64,000 nucleotides of DNA from Sclerotinia nivalis (lineage: Eukaryota; Ascomycota; Leotiomycetes; Helotiales; Sclerotiniaceae), in assembly GCA_029531795.1 (NCBI GenBank), contig JAPEIS010000013.1, positions 992,001 to 1,056,000 on the forward strand, written 5' to 3'. This document shows positions 1-12,758 of the stretch, piece by piece. The notes beneath the pieces were generated by a model that was not told where the DNA came from, made no database searches, and was given only the letters and a program-made list of their open reading frames with translations. Position 1 is the first letter of the stretch; each line of letters begins with the position of its first letter. The position numbers were made by a program, and so were the translations under genes.

Positions 1-31
1 CAATAAACGGTTCTATGCTATAATAAAACAC

Positions 32-1302
32 CTATAGTTCGGCAAATGCAAGCTCATAAACCAAACCAAGAGTCAAACGAGCATGTTGAAGCATATGGTC
101 GAAGCTAAGGAAACGGATAATATCTTCAGTGGTGTGAATATGCTGATTGGAGTACTTAAAATCGCTCTCAATCACGAAAGCAGAAGGGTATCCGGCTTTT
201 GAAGCAGACGCATGGTCACTGCAAGCATATGAACATTTTGTTTCCACAAAACCGATAGTACAATACTAAACTCTTATAAGCATAGAAACAGGACAGTATG
301 ACTCGGATTCTTATGAGAAACTTACCTCGGTAACGATTTTCTTGATAAAATCTGTCAGATCGGGGTCGACGAAATCAGTGATGACTCCTACACTCTCAGG
401 CTCCCCAGCATCCAAAGTCTTTTGCGTATATCCTGTCATGTCTTGTTGAAGCATAGCCTTGATGTCTCGGCCAGTTTTCTCGTATTCTGAGAAAATGGCT
501 TGACTACCTAACAATCCACCTTCTTCAGCCGAGTACCAATGAAACTCAATAGTGTTCTCCCCCTTTCCTTTGATAATATCCTTGGATGTGAGTAATACGC
601 GAAGGGCTTCGAGGATAGTCACAGTTCCACTTCCATCATCGTCTGCCCCGGGTGCAGATAGAATAGAAGGTAAGAAGAGGTTTATAGAGTCCTGATGTGC
701 TCCTATCACAACGGTGGAATTCTTCTGTCCAGGAATTGTAGCAATAATGCTGTTTTGTCCCCATGGATGTTTGAAATGACGGGCATGAGCTCCGTATTTA
801 TCGGCTCCAGCATCATTGATCAATGTTTGAACTTGCTCGAGAAGCCATTCAGATGATTGACGGCCATAGTCAGACTTGTAATATCTAGTGTGAAAACTGG
901 TGAAGGTCTTGAGGTTCTCGTGCATGTTAGACTTGCTCAAGTCTTCGAGTAGAGGTTTGAGGTCTTTTTGGAGAGTAGGTTTCGATGGAAACTTCACCTT
1001 CACTGATGAAGTCCTGAGAGTTCCGAGTTCCGGAGTTTCTGTGATGTCCATGAAGTTCTGTCCGTTCTTCACAATATTAGCCAAAGCTTCTCTGTGTCGC
1101 ACATTATACATACTCTTCTTAATTCCCATTTCTCCTCTTCTGTAACCCACTGTTGTTTGCCAGGGGCGGTCTCGATGAGATAACGTTCATCATTCACAGC
1201 ATTAGAATTTAGGATGACCTGATCGGTTTCGTGTTGTTCAACAAATCTTGCAGATGCAAGAGATGCCGATAAAGCTAAGAGTGATAAGTTTGCGAACTTC
1301 AT
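32..1302 (-). CDS. lap1: Secreted leucine aminopeptidase, M28 family
   Basis: Predicted 387-residue extracellular zinc aminopeptidase that removes N-terminal residues from peptides. Three exons on the minus strand: 1302-1114, 1066-326 and 265-32, with introns of 47 and 60 nt; the joined length is divisible by three. Residues 1-18 form a signal peptide ending Ala-Ser-Ala. A propeptide follows with the family KWELRR / GQNFMDIT motif, rejoined across intron 1. M28 zinc and catalytic motifs are present: GAHQDS (H187, D189), [10 protein letters not shown] (about D205-D207), SAEEGG (E244/E245), QDMTGY (D272) and [11 protein letters not shown] (H328). The CSYAC pair (C321/C325) matches the disulfide of this subfamily. 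The length fits fungal Lap1-type enzymes (about 390 aa). The ATG at 1302 is chosen because it directly precedes the signal peptide. The gene diverges from the membrane-protein gene at 2738. Confidence 0.93.
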
Positions 1303-2737
1303 GATGAATGTTGGGGATTCTTTGATTAATTCTAATTGTTAGATTTGGTGTCTATTGATAAGAGTACCGGTACCTGGCCGTGCTGTGCTTTGGTTGATAT
1401 GGTAATGTAATGTCAAGGATTAGGTATTAGCTTCCCCCATATCCGATAATCAATGCGGCTGGTGTCACGCTTTGAGATGATCAGCATCTTCGTCCCTAAA
1501 CTGTACAGACTACTTCCTTGCGGCTGTAGAGTCCTAAGTTCCATATATCGAAGGCCCGTATTGATTTCCAGTTTGTGTTAATTCAAGTCTTTTGGTAATT
1601 ATTGAGAGGACTTTTCAACATCAGTATAAATCAAAATCCCTGGAGTAAGCAAACTAGAAAGGCAAGTACGAAATATTGTACGATATGCTTCCGGGGAAGT
1701 AAGTGCATGTGAAGTAATTGCCTAGATAATTCTTTTCACGAAAGACGCCTACCTATTCGTCAGTTTGCCCCGGTGTGAGTCAATCGATGATCTCCCTCCA
1801 AACACCAAACACCAACCAGCCAACCAGCCTACTTGCGCCAGACATTGGCTCCGGATCCTTCCAAGTTGCGATCCATGTCAAGTCAGGTCAACCCAAAGAA
1901 ATCATATTTTCTTCCAGTACGTGAGGTCAGTAAGAATGATTTGGATGTACGGTATTGATAGGATGTCATCTTCACATACAGCCAAACCACCACACTTACC
2001 AAACTTTAGGTGCAACTCTAAAGGCTAGCTGTGAATGGTTAAGATATAAATGGTATTATGCAAAGGGACTATTCGTATGCATGTACCTTGTTAGCATTGT
2101 GAGTGGTGTCCACCCTTTTCTGTTTTCCTACGGTAATTTCGCCTCGCTCCTCATTGTCTTTTGCAGTGTGTGACGTTGCCAAATGAAAATCATCAGTATC
2201 GAACCATTAACCCCTTCATCCTTTAGACCAATCCTCGTATGAGGACGATAATCCAAGTTTGAAATAAATGAATGATAGGATCGCTTGAGTTTAGTGATAT
2301 GCGGGGTAAAGTTATACATGTAGGTCTCAAGGGTTCCCCGTACGTCACTTCCCCATTTCTTGCTTGCTAGAAGCTTGATTTCCCATTCCTTGACTTTATT
2401 ATATAGGGACTATTTTCTCCCCTTAAGATAAAATTCAAGTTCAATTTATTCTTGTGAGAGATAATGAAGCTCAATTGATACTTTCACGTATTCGTGTTAC
2501 CGTGATACCCTCTTTTTGCTCTGTTTCGTCGATAACTCTCCCTTGGTATTGTACCCTTTTTTTGTCTCTTCCCCTCTTTTCAAAAGGTTGTTACTAAAGA
2601 TAAATTCATTCAGTCAGCCTATCTCGCAAACCAGGCCATTTACTTCCCCGATAAAAACGACGGACATCAGCAAAATAATATTCAGCACCCACCGTGACTT
2701 TTGAGCTCTTGCAGATACATCCTCCACAGTTTTCACG
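1303..2737. other. Intergenic, divergent promoter region
   Basis: This 1.4-kb spacer separates the divergent aminopeptidase and DUF1774-type genes and should hold both promoters. It contains only short open frames, none with recognisable domains. The part just before 2738 is pyrimidine-rich, as expected for a fungal leader. Confidence 0.6.
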
Positions 2738-3801
2738 ATGAGTCCATCATTTGCGCAAGGTACTTTCTCTTATGGGATCCTTTTAGGCATTCTGCAGACT
2801 GACGGTATGGAATACAGCGAATCCATTCGCGCGAAGAGATACACATCCAGTTCAAGCAATCTGGACATATAAAATATGTACAATTATATCATGGTTGTTG
2901 ATGGTAGTAGTGACCTTTTACTACAACTTCAACGCACCTCAAGATGACAAGCACTCCTGGCGTCATACTATCTGGGAACAGAACAAGATACATCATACAC
3001 CATTTGCCATGAACGCCTTTATTGCTTCGTTTTATTGGTATGGTTATATATATCCTATACCATCCAAAGCTTAAAGTGTTAACGTACAAGCTTAGGCTGT
3101 TCCTGTTTATTCTACAAATTGGATATATTCTTCACCTCTTCAGCGACGAGGCTGAGCATGTTAATGCCGCAGCATCAGTTGGAAGTCATTTCATTGTCAA
3201 CAATCTCCTCCAATTCGCATTTGTCATGCTCTTCGTTCGATCACACTTCGTATGGGCTGAAATCATGTTGATCATCAACTTCTTCAATCTTTCCTCCCTC
3301 TACTTCCGCCATAACACCACTCCGAGGTTTATTCATATGCCAGCTACCTCTAGTCCACTTGCTTGGACATTCGTAGCTTTGTATTGGAATGGTGCTATTG
3401 CGGTTGGTGCTCATAACCTTCCTGCACGCATTGTAGCAAATGTTGCAATCTGGGGTATCTTGGTTTATGGACTATTCTTTCTTGCTGTCTACAAGGTACG
3501 TCTCAATCGACTCCAACTGCAAGGATTAACCATATAAAGACCAGAGATACTAACAAGTTATTAGGACTATACGATGGGATTTGCCCTTAGTATTATCACA
3601 GCAGCAATCGGAGTTGGCCAGTTCTTTACAAAAGTATTCGCGCTTCAATGGATCTTTGCTTTTACTATAATGGGTACTCTCTTCCTTGCAACATTGGTTA
3701 TTGCCATTCCTGGAATTTTCGGCAAGGAGATCTCATTCAGAAGAGAAACTCCACTTGCGTCGGAGGACCAAGAGAGGGCTCCTCTTTTGGACGACAACTA
3801 A
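2738..3801 (+). CDS. Multi-span membrane protein, DUF1774 type
   Basis: Predicted 292-residue integral membrane protein with four exons: 2738-2759, 2818-3037, 3096-3495 and 3565-3801. All junctions are GT-AG and the joined frame is open with a length divisible by three. Roughly seven hydrophobic helices can be read, starting near residues 22-43 and 72-96 and ending with a long helix before a short hydrophilic tail that finishes in Asp-Asp-Asn. The short N-terminus with Asn-Pro-Phe-Ala followed by basic residues, then the first helix, resembles the fungal DUF1774 family, whose function is not established. There is no signal peptide and no catalytic motif. The first coding exon is only 22 nt, so automated models may miss it and start inside exon 3. 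The family assignment rests on pattern memory, not a search. Confidence 0.8.
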
Positions 3802-4621
3802 TTTGGACGAAACGATGGAGCTCTATGTTTCAATCGTTTCAATAGCTTGGCCATGAAAATCTTCACATCTCAAAGTTGGTCGAATTCGCAAAAAGTACTT
3901 GATGCAGGGGATCTTAAAGTTAGTACGGGAGCTGATAATGTCATGGGATACCCCTCGGGGATTAGTAGGTGTTATGCATGGATTTAAGGGATATCCTTTC
4001 ATCGTTGTGTTTTTGCTTTTGGTTTTCGGCAGGTATGCAATAACGCGACATCTATCACAATTTCTGGTTGAGGCTTATCGAGCAAATTGAATCTATGTAT
4101 GCAAAAAAGCATGTTCTTCTCTTCTGTGGGGCTCTCTCTTACAACCGTACCTGACTTGGTGATGACCTCATGACCCCATCTTGACTAACTCCTACACAAG
4201 TTGGCTTTATCTAATAATAGTTAATGCTTTAATGATCAATACTGCTAGTATCTACATGACTATAATTACGAGTACTATCTATGTACTTTCAAGTATCGTG
4301 ATCAACAGATTTCTGATATTTGGCAAAACAGCTACAGTTCATGAACTTCGAAGCTGATGATGGTTATTAATAGATTGCTACCTTGATACTAATAAATACC
4401 CCTGTCACATCAGATGATTTCGCGAGGCAGACACTGGCAGTCCGAGCTTTCTAGATTCTTATCCGACGATAACGGAAAAAAACAATTTGATCTTTCACCC
4501 CCTCTGTCGAAATTCGATTTCGCACCATATCTTTTGTGAATATAGATGAAAACCGACATGTATAGCGTCAGTATGAGACAAGTATACCTCATAGCACCTA
4601 TATGAACGATATCTACACAAT
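3802..4621. other. Intergenic, no gene seen
   Basis: This holds the 3' region of the membrane-protein gene and the promoter of the AcpS-fusion gene. A 63-codon hydrophobic frame at 3899-4090 lies in the presumed 3' UTR and has no support as a gene. The sequence is AT-rich. Confidence 0.5.
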
Positions 4622-7076
4622 ATGCCACGAGCATTCCCATTGCCCGTTAATATCGGCACCGACATCTGCAAGATCAGTCGCATCCAGGATATTCTAACGA
4701 AGCATCAATCAAAATATGCGCATCGATTCATTCGGAGGGTGTTCACTCCACAGGAGCAAGTATGGTATCGACCGAGACTTCTGCCGTTGATTGAATACCT
4801 CTATTTTATGGAACGAAGGGAATTCATTCAAGGAAAAATAGAAAAGCAACAAAGATGGAAGGCGAAAAGCTTAGAGGCTCTGATAGGACTTGTTGCACCG
4901 AAAGAAACGCCTCTGCTGAAAAGCACTGCCGCTAATGATGAACCTGTGGGTTCTGTGATATGGTCTCCATATACCGCACAAGAAAATCCGAAGAAATTAA
5001 CGAAAGCAGAAGAGGAATCAGTTTTAATCCAATTGAGAGAAAATGTGCAAGGAGTCGCTAGATTCGTGGCTGGCCGGTGAGTCTATCCAAAATCCATATT
5101 AGCAGGCTCTGGCTGACTATCCTTCATTCAGTTTTGCAGCAAAGGAAGCAGCAAAGAAAGCCTTCAGCAAACGACGGTTGAATTTCCACGACATCACGAT
5201 TGATAGCCCATCTCTGGACAACCTCAGATCAAGAGCGCCAATTACACTCATTAGAGCTACAACAGGACACGAGGATCAGATTGTACCGATGAGCATAAGC
5301 CATGACGGAGATTATGCGACCGCTGTGTGTATGTCTTGTGAGGACGTTGCTCCTCCCACTACGCCAGACCTTCAAGAGATAGAACCCAATTTAGCACGGC
5401 TTCTCGATGAAATGACGATTAAACGGTTATCTTTACATAATTCCCATTCAATGTCGTCCGGAAAGGAACATAAACGGACACTGCAAGATTCAACCTCGAA
5501 AGACACTAATCCGGAAAAATCTCTGGAGAGGTTTTCGACTCCGCTTCAAAAGATACCGGTGAAGTTTATTACTCCCATTACGGGAAGGTTATCGGAAATT
5601 TTGAATTCCACTCCAGGTGGTGGATCAAATATTCCCACTCCTGAAGCCATGGAGGATCCGAACATTTCAGAAGCCTCAAATCCTGTTCAGCCAGTGGTCC
5701 CTTCATCTCCTGTCAAGGACCCGGTGATCCGAAGTAATCTGGATGTTTCAGAAGTCCCAAATCCTGTTCAATCGGAAGCCTCTTACCCCTCTACTCATAA
5801 GCCAACGATTAAATACCATATGAGTGCGGCAAGTGCTTTTAGTTCCATGAATGTTGATCTCCTGAATAGAACTTTTGACCGAAATTCCCTGGGTTTTCAA
5901 ACCAGAGATTATTCTTTTAGAGGTACCCAATCGATTGACTACCGACCGACCGATGATCCTCAAAATAGTAGAGAGTTTACACCACCGCCTGAAAATGGAT
6001 CTGTTTCTCAACCCAGAAGTCAGTCATTTAAGCGGACCCAAACGACCAACTACAAACCCTTTGAGAACCCTCAAAATAGTAGGGGATTTACACAGCCATC
6101 CTATAACGGTCCTGTATCTCACCCTGGTGATTGGATATGTAAATCCGCGGGATGTGGTTTTCAAAACAGTGTTCAACATCGCAGGTGTGTGAAATGTGGC
6201 ACCAAGCGCCTTGAAGGTTGGGCCAATTATATAGATGTAGACTGTAAATATAACAAACGGTTGGCAGAGAACTCGAACCACACTGCCCTTCCAATCGACA
6301 TTGATCCGGCAAAGGAGGAAGAGAAGAGATTAAGGCTGGCAAATCGCCAGGCAAAGCTAAAAGGACGAAAGGAAAGTACATATGGACTACCATCATATTT
6401 AGATCCCAAGATCATCAAAAAGAATGTCGAGAATTGTCTTCGTGTTGACGGGTTACCTGTTGGCGTAACAAATGAAGAATTCGTAGAAGCTTTCGAGGGA
6501 CGATGTACAGCCATGAAAGGATATGTGAAAGTGGGGAGAGATGGTTATATCGACGGCTGGATAATCTTATCACGAAAGACGGAAGCGAATAAATTACGAA
6601 ATCAGACGAAGAAAAGACCCCAAGAATTACCTATGATTAGAGGTCATCGGTTGAAAATGGTAGCAACGGATGAATGGCTAAGGGGAATCTTGAGGGATTA
6701 TGCGTCAGGGACTCGGATATGGGATTGGAGAGCAGATTTCTGGACGACGGATGTATTCCATCGTTACGATAAAGAGGAATGCGAACGACATGCGCAACGA
6801 CGGGCAGATGCATGGGAAGAGGTCAGAATGGAGGAACAGCGGGCCAGGGAATCGATGGAAGCTAGAGATCTTAAGAAACTGGAAAAGCTTGAGATGAGCT
6901 TGGCAAAAAAGCCGTCGTTTAAATTGGAGAGGTTGGTTGATGCTCTTAAGGGCAAGCTTAACCGAACCAACAGAGAGAGGATGGAACGAAAGATGAAAGA
7001 AATGGAAAGGAAGCAAGAAAAGGAAGGGAAGGATGAAAAGGATGAAAAGGATGAAAGGGGAGAGATTGGTATGTGA
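4622..7076 (+). CDS. AcpS-type phosphopantetheinyl transferase fused to RanBP2 zinc finger and RRM-like region
   Basis: Two exons, 4622-5076 and 5132-7076, join through a 55-nt GTGAGT...CAG intron into 799 residues. Residues 1 to about 225 are an AcpS-type holo-ACP synthase that attaches phosphopantetheine to carrier protein, the role of yeast Ppt2 in mitochondria. Visible motifs are NIGTDI (Mg-binding D14), RFAAKEA (E157, rebuilt exactly across the intron), RLNFHDI and SISHDGDYATAVC near 207-220. The usual spacing between the Asp and the Glu is widened by an insertion. A long low-complexity linker follows, containing a tandem duplication. At about 483-510 lies a RanBP2-type zinc finger (GDWICKSAGC...RRCVKCGTKR, four Cys). 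An RRM-like segment begins near 585 (NCLRVDGLPVGVTNEEF). A charged helical tail runs from about 690 to 799. No stop separates the halves. It could be a true fusion, or two genes joined by an unseen splice or promoter. Confidence 0.85.
5923..6133 (+). repeat. In-frame tandem duplication of about 40 codons
   Basis: Two adjacent copies encode Thr-Gln-x-x-(D/N)-Tyr-(R/K)-Pro...PQNSR-x-FT-x-P...NG-x-VS-x-P. The shared DNA core CTCAAAATAGTAG occurs at about 5957 and 6070. The second copy runs directly into the zinc finger. Confidence 0.8.
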
Positions 7077-8082
7077 AGAAGGGCTTATGATTCCTATCTT
7101 GGACAGACATCTAGATGCGGGTATGATGAAATAAATACCTTGGATTGTACGAATATTGAATGCCGAAAGGTCTTGTAGATACTTATTATGAACCATCCAC
7201 TACAATTTGTATAACTCCTCCATGACTAGTTTCATTTTCATAATTCATAATTCATCCTCATTATATAGATAACCAATCTTATAATATCGATTCCGGGAAG
7301 CTATCTAGCTTCCATTGATTCATTCATTTAAACATTTACATCTCGATCCCTCCACTCCTCTAATATCTCAAAAAATGATTGATTAGCCAATACTGAAAAC
7401 TAGGACGAAGAATTATATCAGAAATCTCCAAATGGATTGTAAATTGCTATAGGAAGGGTATCTCCATCTTGATGGAATTATTAAAACCAAAACCCAAAAT
7501 TAAAACCAAAATCAAAGTCTGCATCATTTATATATTCATTTTACTTGTACATTTACTTGGATATTTATTTCTATATAATAAACAAACACCTAAATCTGAT
7601 CTGGTTGGATATTGAGATTTTATACAGAGTTGAGAAGTTAATTATGGGGCGATGTGTTGATGGGATGTGTTGATATGATGTGTGTAAGAAGATGTGGAGT
7701 TTGTATATATATATATATTTTTGTTTTATTGTATTGTATTGTATTGTAAATATAGGGATGCTTGAAATTATGTTTCTGATTATTGCATTGTTGCATTATT
7801 GCTGTAATTTTTGGTTTCGCTGCAACTCCAGTGATGATGATGCAAAAAGTGTCAGAAAATACGAGGAATATTATATTTATATACATGTAATGCCCCGTCC
7901 CGTCCCGTATCGTCCCGTTCCATCTCATGCATACATGCATCACTATCTCCTCAACAGTTCCATCTGTAGTCGGTACAGAATCCGGGTATAATATAAACAT
8001 ACACTGGAAAAACAAGCATAGGGAACAAAAGAAACCCCTTATAAGATTTTATATTAATACATTTTCTCTCCCACAAATCGCA
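7077..8082. other. Convergent intergenic spacer
   Basis: This spacer lies between the 3' ends of the AcpS-fusion gene and the minus-strand mucin-like gene. It is AT-rich, with an (AT)n run near 7707-7721, a GTATT run near 7731-7745 and a CCGTC/CGTCC-rich patch near 7894-7920. No coding sequence is recognised. Confidence 0.6.
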
Positions 8083-10227
8083 TTAAAGCCAACCCCCTTC
8101 CACAGCATTAGGATCGATAACCGGACTTGGCTGTCTTCCAATCCCTACTACTCTCGGTGGTCCAACATGTCCCATATTCAGACCCGCATTCGGATTATAC
8201 GCAATACGTACTTCCTCGCCCCTCAAATCACCCATCTGGTATCGTTGCGCTGCCGCTTCATTATTACCCATTAACCTTCGATCCGGCATTCTGTGCGCAG
8301 AATGCGGAGATGGACTATTTCTCGTTCGTAAGCCGGAGGGTACCCATCCGGATTGTCGGATATTATTGCTCATAGCTTCTAACTCTTCAAGTTCGTCATT
8401 TTGGGTTTCCTTTCCTTGTTTTTCGGCTCGGCCTTTGCGCGAGAAATTTCGACGCGTGCCGGGTTTGGTGGCATCGGAGTTTTGGCGCGGGAGGAAAGAG
8501 TCGTTGGGCGGTGACATGGATTCGGCGCCCATAGCGTTGGCTATGTCGGCGTAGAGGACGGGCATGGCGGGCATTGGTTCGTGTTTGTGGTTGGTTGAGG
8601 TGGAAGGGCCGTCGGCGGGCGCGTAGGTGCGGCGATCTCCTGTTAAGGCGAGGTGCCAGTTTGCTTGGGAGAGTTTGGGGGCGATGGGCGTTTGGATGTC
8701 TTCCATTATGTCGAGGGGTGGGAGGTCGGCGGTACGAGGAAGGGTATAGGGGTTTGTTGTAGGGGCCGCAGCTGGAGTCGTGATTGTAGGTGGTGGAGAG
8801 CGAGACGGACGGGGTCGAAGAGCCTGTGGTTCTGGGGAGGAGGGGTGGTGGTATGGTTGGGGTTCGGGAGACCAGTTTTGAGGTTCAGGTGATTGTGATG
8901 GGTGGTACGGCTCTGAGGAGGGAGGACCACGTGGTCGAGAAGGATCGTAGGATTCTGGAAGTATTTCGGAGTGTGGCGGTTGGAATGGATCGGGTCTAGG
9001 ATATGGCGAGTGGAAGTTACGGGGGCAGAGGTCGGGCGTTGGTGCTTCTACGGGTTCATGATGTCCGGCAGGAGTAGTGGGTCGATGGTAGGGAAATTGA
9101 AAGACGGGTGCATAGCCTAGGTTATTGATACCGCCCATTTGAGAGTAGTGATCATGAGGCTGCGGTGAGTGCTGTCCAAATGGTACTGGAGAATGAATCG
9201 GTTGTGGAGAAGGTGCTGGGTTAGGGAGTGATTCAAAGGTCGCTTTTGAGGGCCGGTTTCTGGAAAGGATTTTAGTTAACTTCGGTAGAGTAAGACATTT
9301 GAACGAAAACCTACGGAGAGCTGCCATCGTCAGGCACGCTTGATTCCCATTTGTTTCCCCTTTTGCGAATAAGAAAAAAAGCTGCAATACAGGCTCCTAT
9401 AATAACAACCAAAGCACCAACTGTACCACCAATTATCGCGCCCGTATTTGAGCTTCCCTTCGATGTCTCAGCTGCAGAAGTTGGTGATTCAGGTACCGTG
9501 GGTGTAAGTGATCCTTTACCAGCAACTACCGAAGCTGTAGATTGCGTTGGAGTGCCAGTCGTAGAAGTTGGGAATGAAGTAGCGGCTCCAAAATTACTAG
9601 GGCTTTGTATTGTGATTGTTGGATTGAAGCTCACTCCGGTATACACGATTTGTAGGTTAAGGTCCGTCGCCTGGCCGGCAAAAGTGGTAGCTGCTGTGAC
9701 ATTTGCTGCCGAGGGGCCACATCCAAATTGTAAATAATTTTGTGGGTAATTGATTTTGTAACAGTTTGAACTCGCAGGGCTGTGAATATATTAGGTAATT
9801 TGTTTCTTATTTGATACTTTTCTACTTACCATGATAGTATACCATTATTAATCAAGAAAGAATCTGAAGTATATCCAACACTATTATGATCGACACAAGT
9901 CGTGTATAATCCATTCGTACAAGGAATCGGGTCTGCTCCAGCTGAGGAGGTCGGACAGCATCCAACAAATCCAAAAGAAGTATCATGAATACATGACGAT
10001 CCGCTTCCACAACCCACTGGCTGAGCTAGGTTTCCTCCAATCCATCCACATACATCGACATCAATTGAACCTCTCTTGAACAGATCCCGTGGCTCTGAGA
10101 TCGTATTAGTTGGTCGGGGTGACCATTCATCTGCTTTATATGTAGCTGTCTGTATAGCTGCGGCCCATGGTATGGCGTTTGTACCTAGGAATAAAGTAAA
10201 ACATAATATTAATATCAAGGAAGACAT
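8083..10227 (-). CDS. Single-pass membrane protein with Cys-rich ectodomain, Ser/Thr stalk and Pro-rich tail
   Basis: Predicted 679-residue type I membrane protein with three exons: 10227-9830, 9779-9315 and 9259-8083, with short GT-AG introns. Residues 1 to about 18 are a hydrophobic signal peptide. The ectodomain has a cysteine-rich module (VCGWIGGN..CGSGSSC..FGFVGCCP..CTNGLYTTC) continuing over intron 1 to CPASSNC and FGCGPS. A Ser/Thr/Pro stalk follows. One helix spans about 247-271 (GAIIGGTVGALVVIIGAC), flanked inside by RKRGNK. The cytoplasmic tail of about 400 residues is very rich in Pro, Ser and His. The architecture resembles fungal Mid2/WSC-like wall-stress sensors, but I cannot name a family. 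A sensor or adhesion role is inference. It diverges from the Lon gene across a 2.5-kb spacer. Confidence 0.85.
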
Positions 10228-12758
10228 GGCAAAGAAATTAGTTTTTGGGGCTCCTCGACTTAACGGTCGAGAGAGCTTGACAAAATGAACGACAGAAAAA
10301 AGAGAAAAGAAAAAACAAGAAAAGTCGAAAAGGTTTCAAAAGTACATGAAAAAGGGTATGAAAGTCTTTAAATAAAAAAGAAGTAAGCTGTAATAAGTGC
10401 TTCAATCCAGTTGATTACGCCGCAATTGGGAGAGAAGAATATTCCGGGGGCCAGAATCCCACGACATGACTTATTTCTACAGTGTCAAACACTTATTTCC
10501 TTAAATGCGTACAAACGCAATTGGATCGTGAGCGAAGGATGCGACTAGAGGGTGCGTTTAACTACCTACAAAGAGTCGCGAATGGTCTCTCAAAGGGGCT
10601 GTGGGATTTGTGAGATGCAACCAAAACCCTCAATTGGGAATTTCGCTTCGCCACTTTTATAATTGGTATGGCAGCTGGAAAAGGATTTCTGACAACTGAT
10701 GAAATCAAAACTTTATGTACAAGTTGCTCAGTCGATACTCCTGAAACTTTTCAAGAAATATCTGGACAATCATTAGACTTAATAATATTTGGAGGTTTGC
10801 ATTTGGTTTTCCGTTGATGTGGGTGGTACCTGCATTTGCGATGAAGGATTCCCGAGCTTACTGTACTACCACCAGTACCAATCAACCACCCCTTGCTGCA
10901 GAGTATGGAATATTTACACGTGTGCTTTGTCATATACGAGCTTATGTTTCGCTGATTATCGATGTCTATTTTTACCATGTACCCTCGTAAACGATAAGCC
11001 GTTTTTTCTAGAAAATAAGGGTAGCATTTGTAAAGGGTAACTATGAATTGACGTACTACTTGGTTCAGAAATCCTCACAAGTGCTTCTTTCTTCCCTCAT
11101 TATTCTTCTTAGTAATTTTTCAATTCTGGACGTGTTCCTTCAATTCTAGCAGAAATATGGACACATGCTGCGTGAGGGCGCGACGAGGAAAATTGGATTG
11201 AGCCGAGAATGTGCTAACTCTGTGCATCTTGCAGTCTCAGCACATCAAGTGGCATACTTAATATGATGGAGCACCACTAAGAGGCACATTTTCAAGAGCA
11301 TCAAATCTCGACTGGCATCTTGAGGTATCTTGATTATACAAGGCCGTCGAGGACGACGTCCTGAAAGCTTTGTACTAAGACATTCGAGTATTATTAACTT
11401 CGAAAATTGAAGTAAAATCCTGAAACCCTCGATGCCTTCTCTGATTTACTTTTCCAATGTTCCCCGAACCGTGGCAACTTTTATCCCAATAAATGTAGAA
11501 GATAACCTAGTATCTCACCCACGAGAGTCTAAATTCTTGCTGAAGATTGCGATCGTAATGTTATCCTACCTTATCGTAACATCTTGCATGTCTCGGCCAC
11601 TGAAAGAAACCCATATCGCCCAAGCCATTAAGATATCGCAAACCATTGTCACAGAGTATCAAATGAATATGTAAGTGATTATAGTTTGGCGGCTCGAAAT
11701 GACATCTAGCTGAGTAAATCAATGTCAAGAAGTTTGGCTCCAGCTCTACCCATCTGGGTATAACTTCGGGTAATTTGGTCTCTCTTATTACCCATAAATC
11801 CAGCTATTGCTACACGCATTTCCACCTTATCCGCAACGTTACAGGTCATTAAGCCCCTCAATACATTTTGAGATTGTAAAGCAAGCGAAACCAATTGCAA
11901 TGCTGGAAAACGATAGGTGACCGAAGCTAAAGGCGAAACCACTGTAACGTCCTGGTCAGAAGCTGGCCATTATACCGCGAGGAACTACCTCAACATCCCT
12001 AACACGTCTATTGAAAGACAAATTAAGAAACTCATATTATGATATACCCAAGATTTTGTGGGCTTTGCAATTCGCTGGAACAGATTAGCTTGATCAAAAA
12101 GCATTAGGTAGCAGTATGACCAGAGATCAATCCCATGTCACAGTTGTAAGATGGCTCCTGATTGACTCCTGTGAGTCGCTATTCTCAAACAAGACAACTT
12201 AAGCTTGCTGTAAGGTAAGAAAAGTATCAGAAAAGGTTTGAATTCTTGCATGTGAAAGATGTATGAATATATACATTCGGAAGCTTTCCGATGAATGGGG
12301 ACGGACTAATACAGTTACGTATAAAGGTGCAACGGTGCAGGTGCATAGGTGCATAGGTGCATAGGTGCGAGGTGCAAACACGACTGTCACTTTAAAAGAA
12401 CTTGGACCGTTGGAGATTATTCATTCAAGTAATCCGAAGTGAATCAGGAGATACCTAAAATCGGTGAAGGCTGTAGAATTTTATGTGTTTTCTAAGACAT
12501 ATTGTGTTGTCATTGGTGGGGAAAGAAACGAAGCAGTCCCGCCAATTTTTGCCATGAACCTCGGTTCCTTATCATTCCATCCCCATCAATCGTGACGCTT
12601 CGGTTTTGAAGAGGCATTCTTACCACAAACTTAATATTCTCAACTAATTACAACAATTGGCATCGATTTATTTGTACTCATAACCTTAGACTCATCAATT
12701 CTACAACCGGAAAACACATATTTATCATTTTGTATCATCAACGCGCACAAAAAGCAAC
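10228..12758. other. Intergenic, gene-free 2.5 kb
   Basis: This spacer lies between divergent genes (mucin-like and Lon). It contains scattered open frames of 63-83 codons without recognisable domains and one short tandem repeat near 12341. No convincing gene or RNA is seen. Confidence 0.55.
12341..12375 (+). repeat. Short tandem repeat GTGCATAG
   Basis: Three exact 8-nt GTGCATAG units are followed by degenerate GTGCGAG and GTGC copies, about 380 bp upstream of the Lon start. Confidence 0.85.

Noticed and set aside
3899..4090. Small hydrophobic protein downstream of the DUF1774-type gene
   Set aside because: It lies in the presumed 3' UTR, has no promoter space and no conserved feature.
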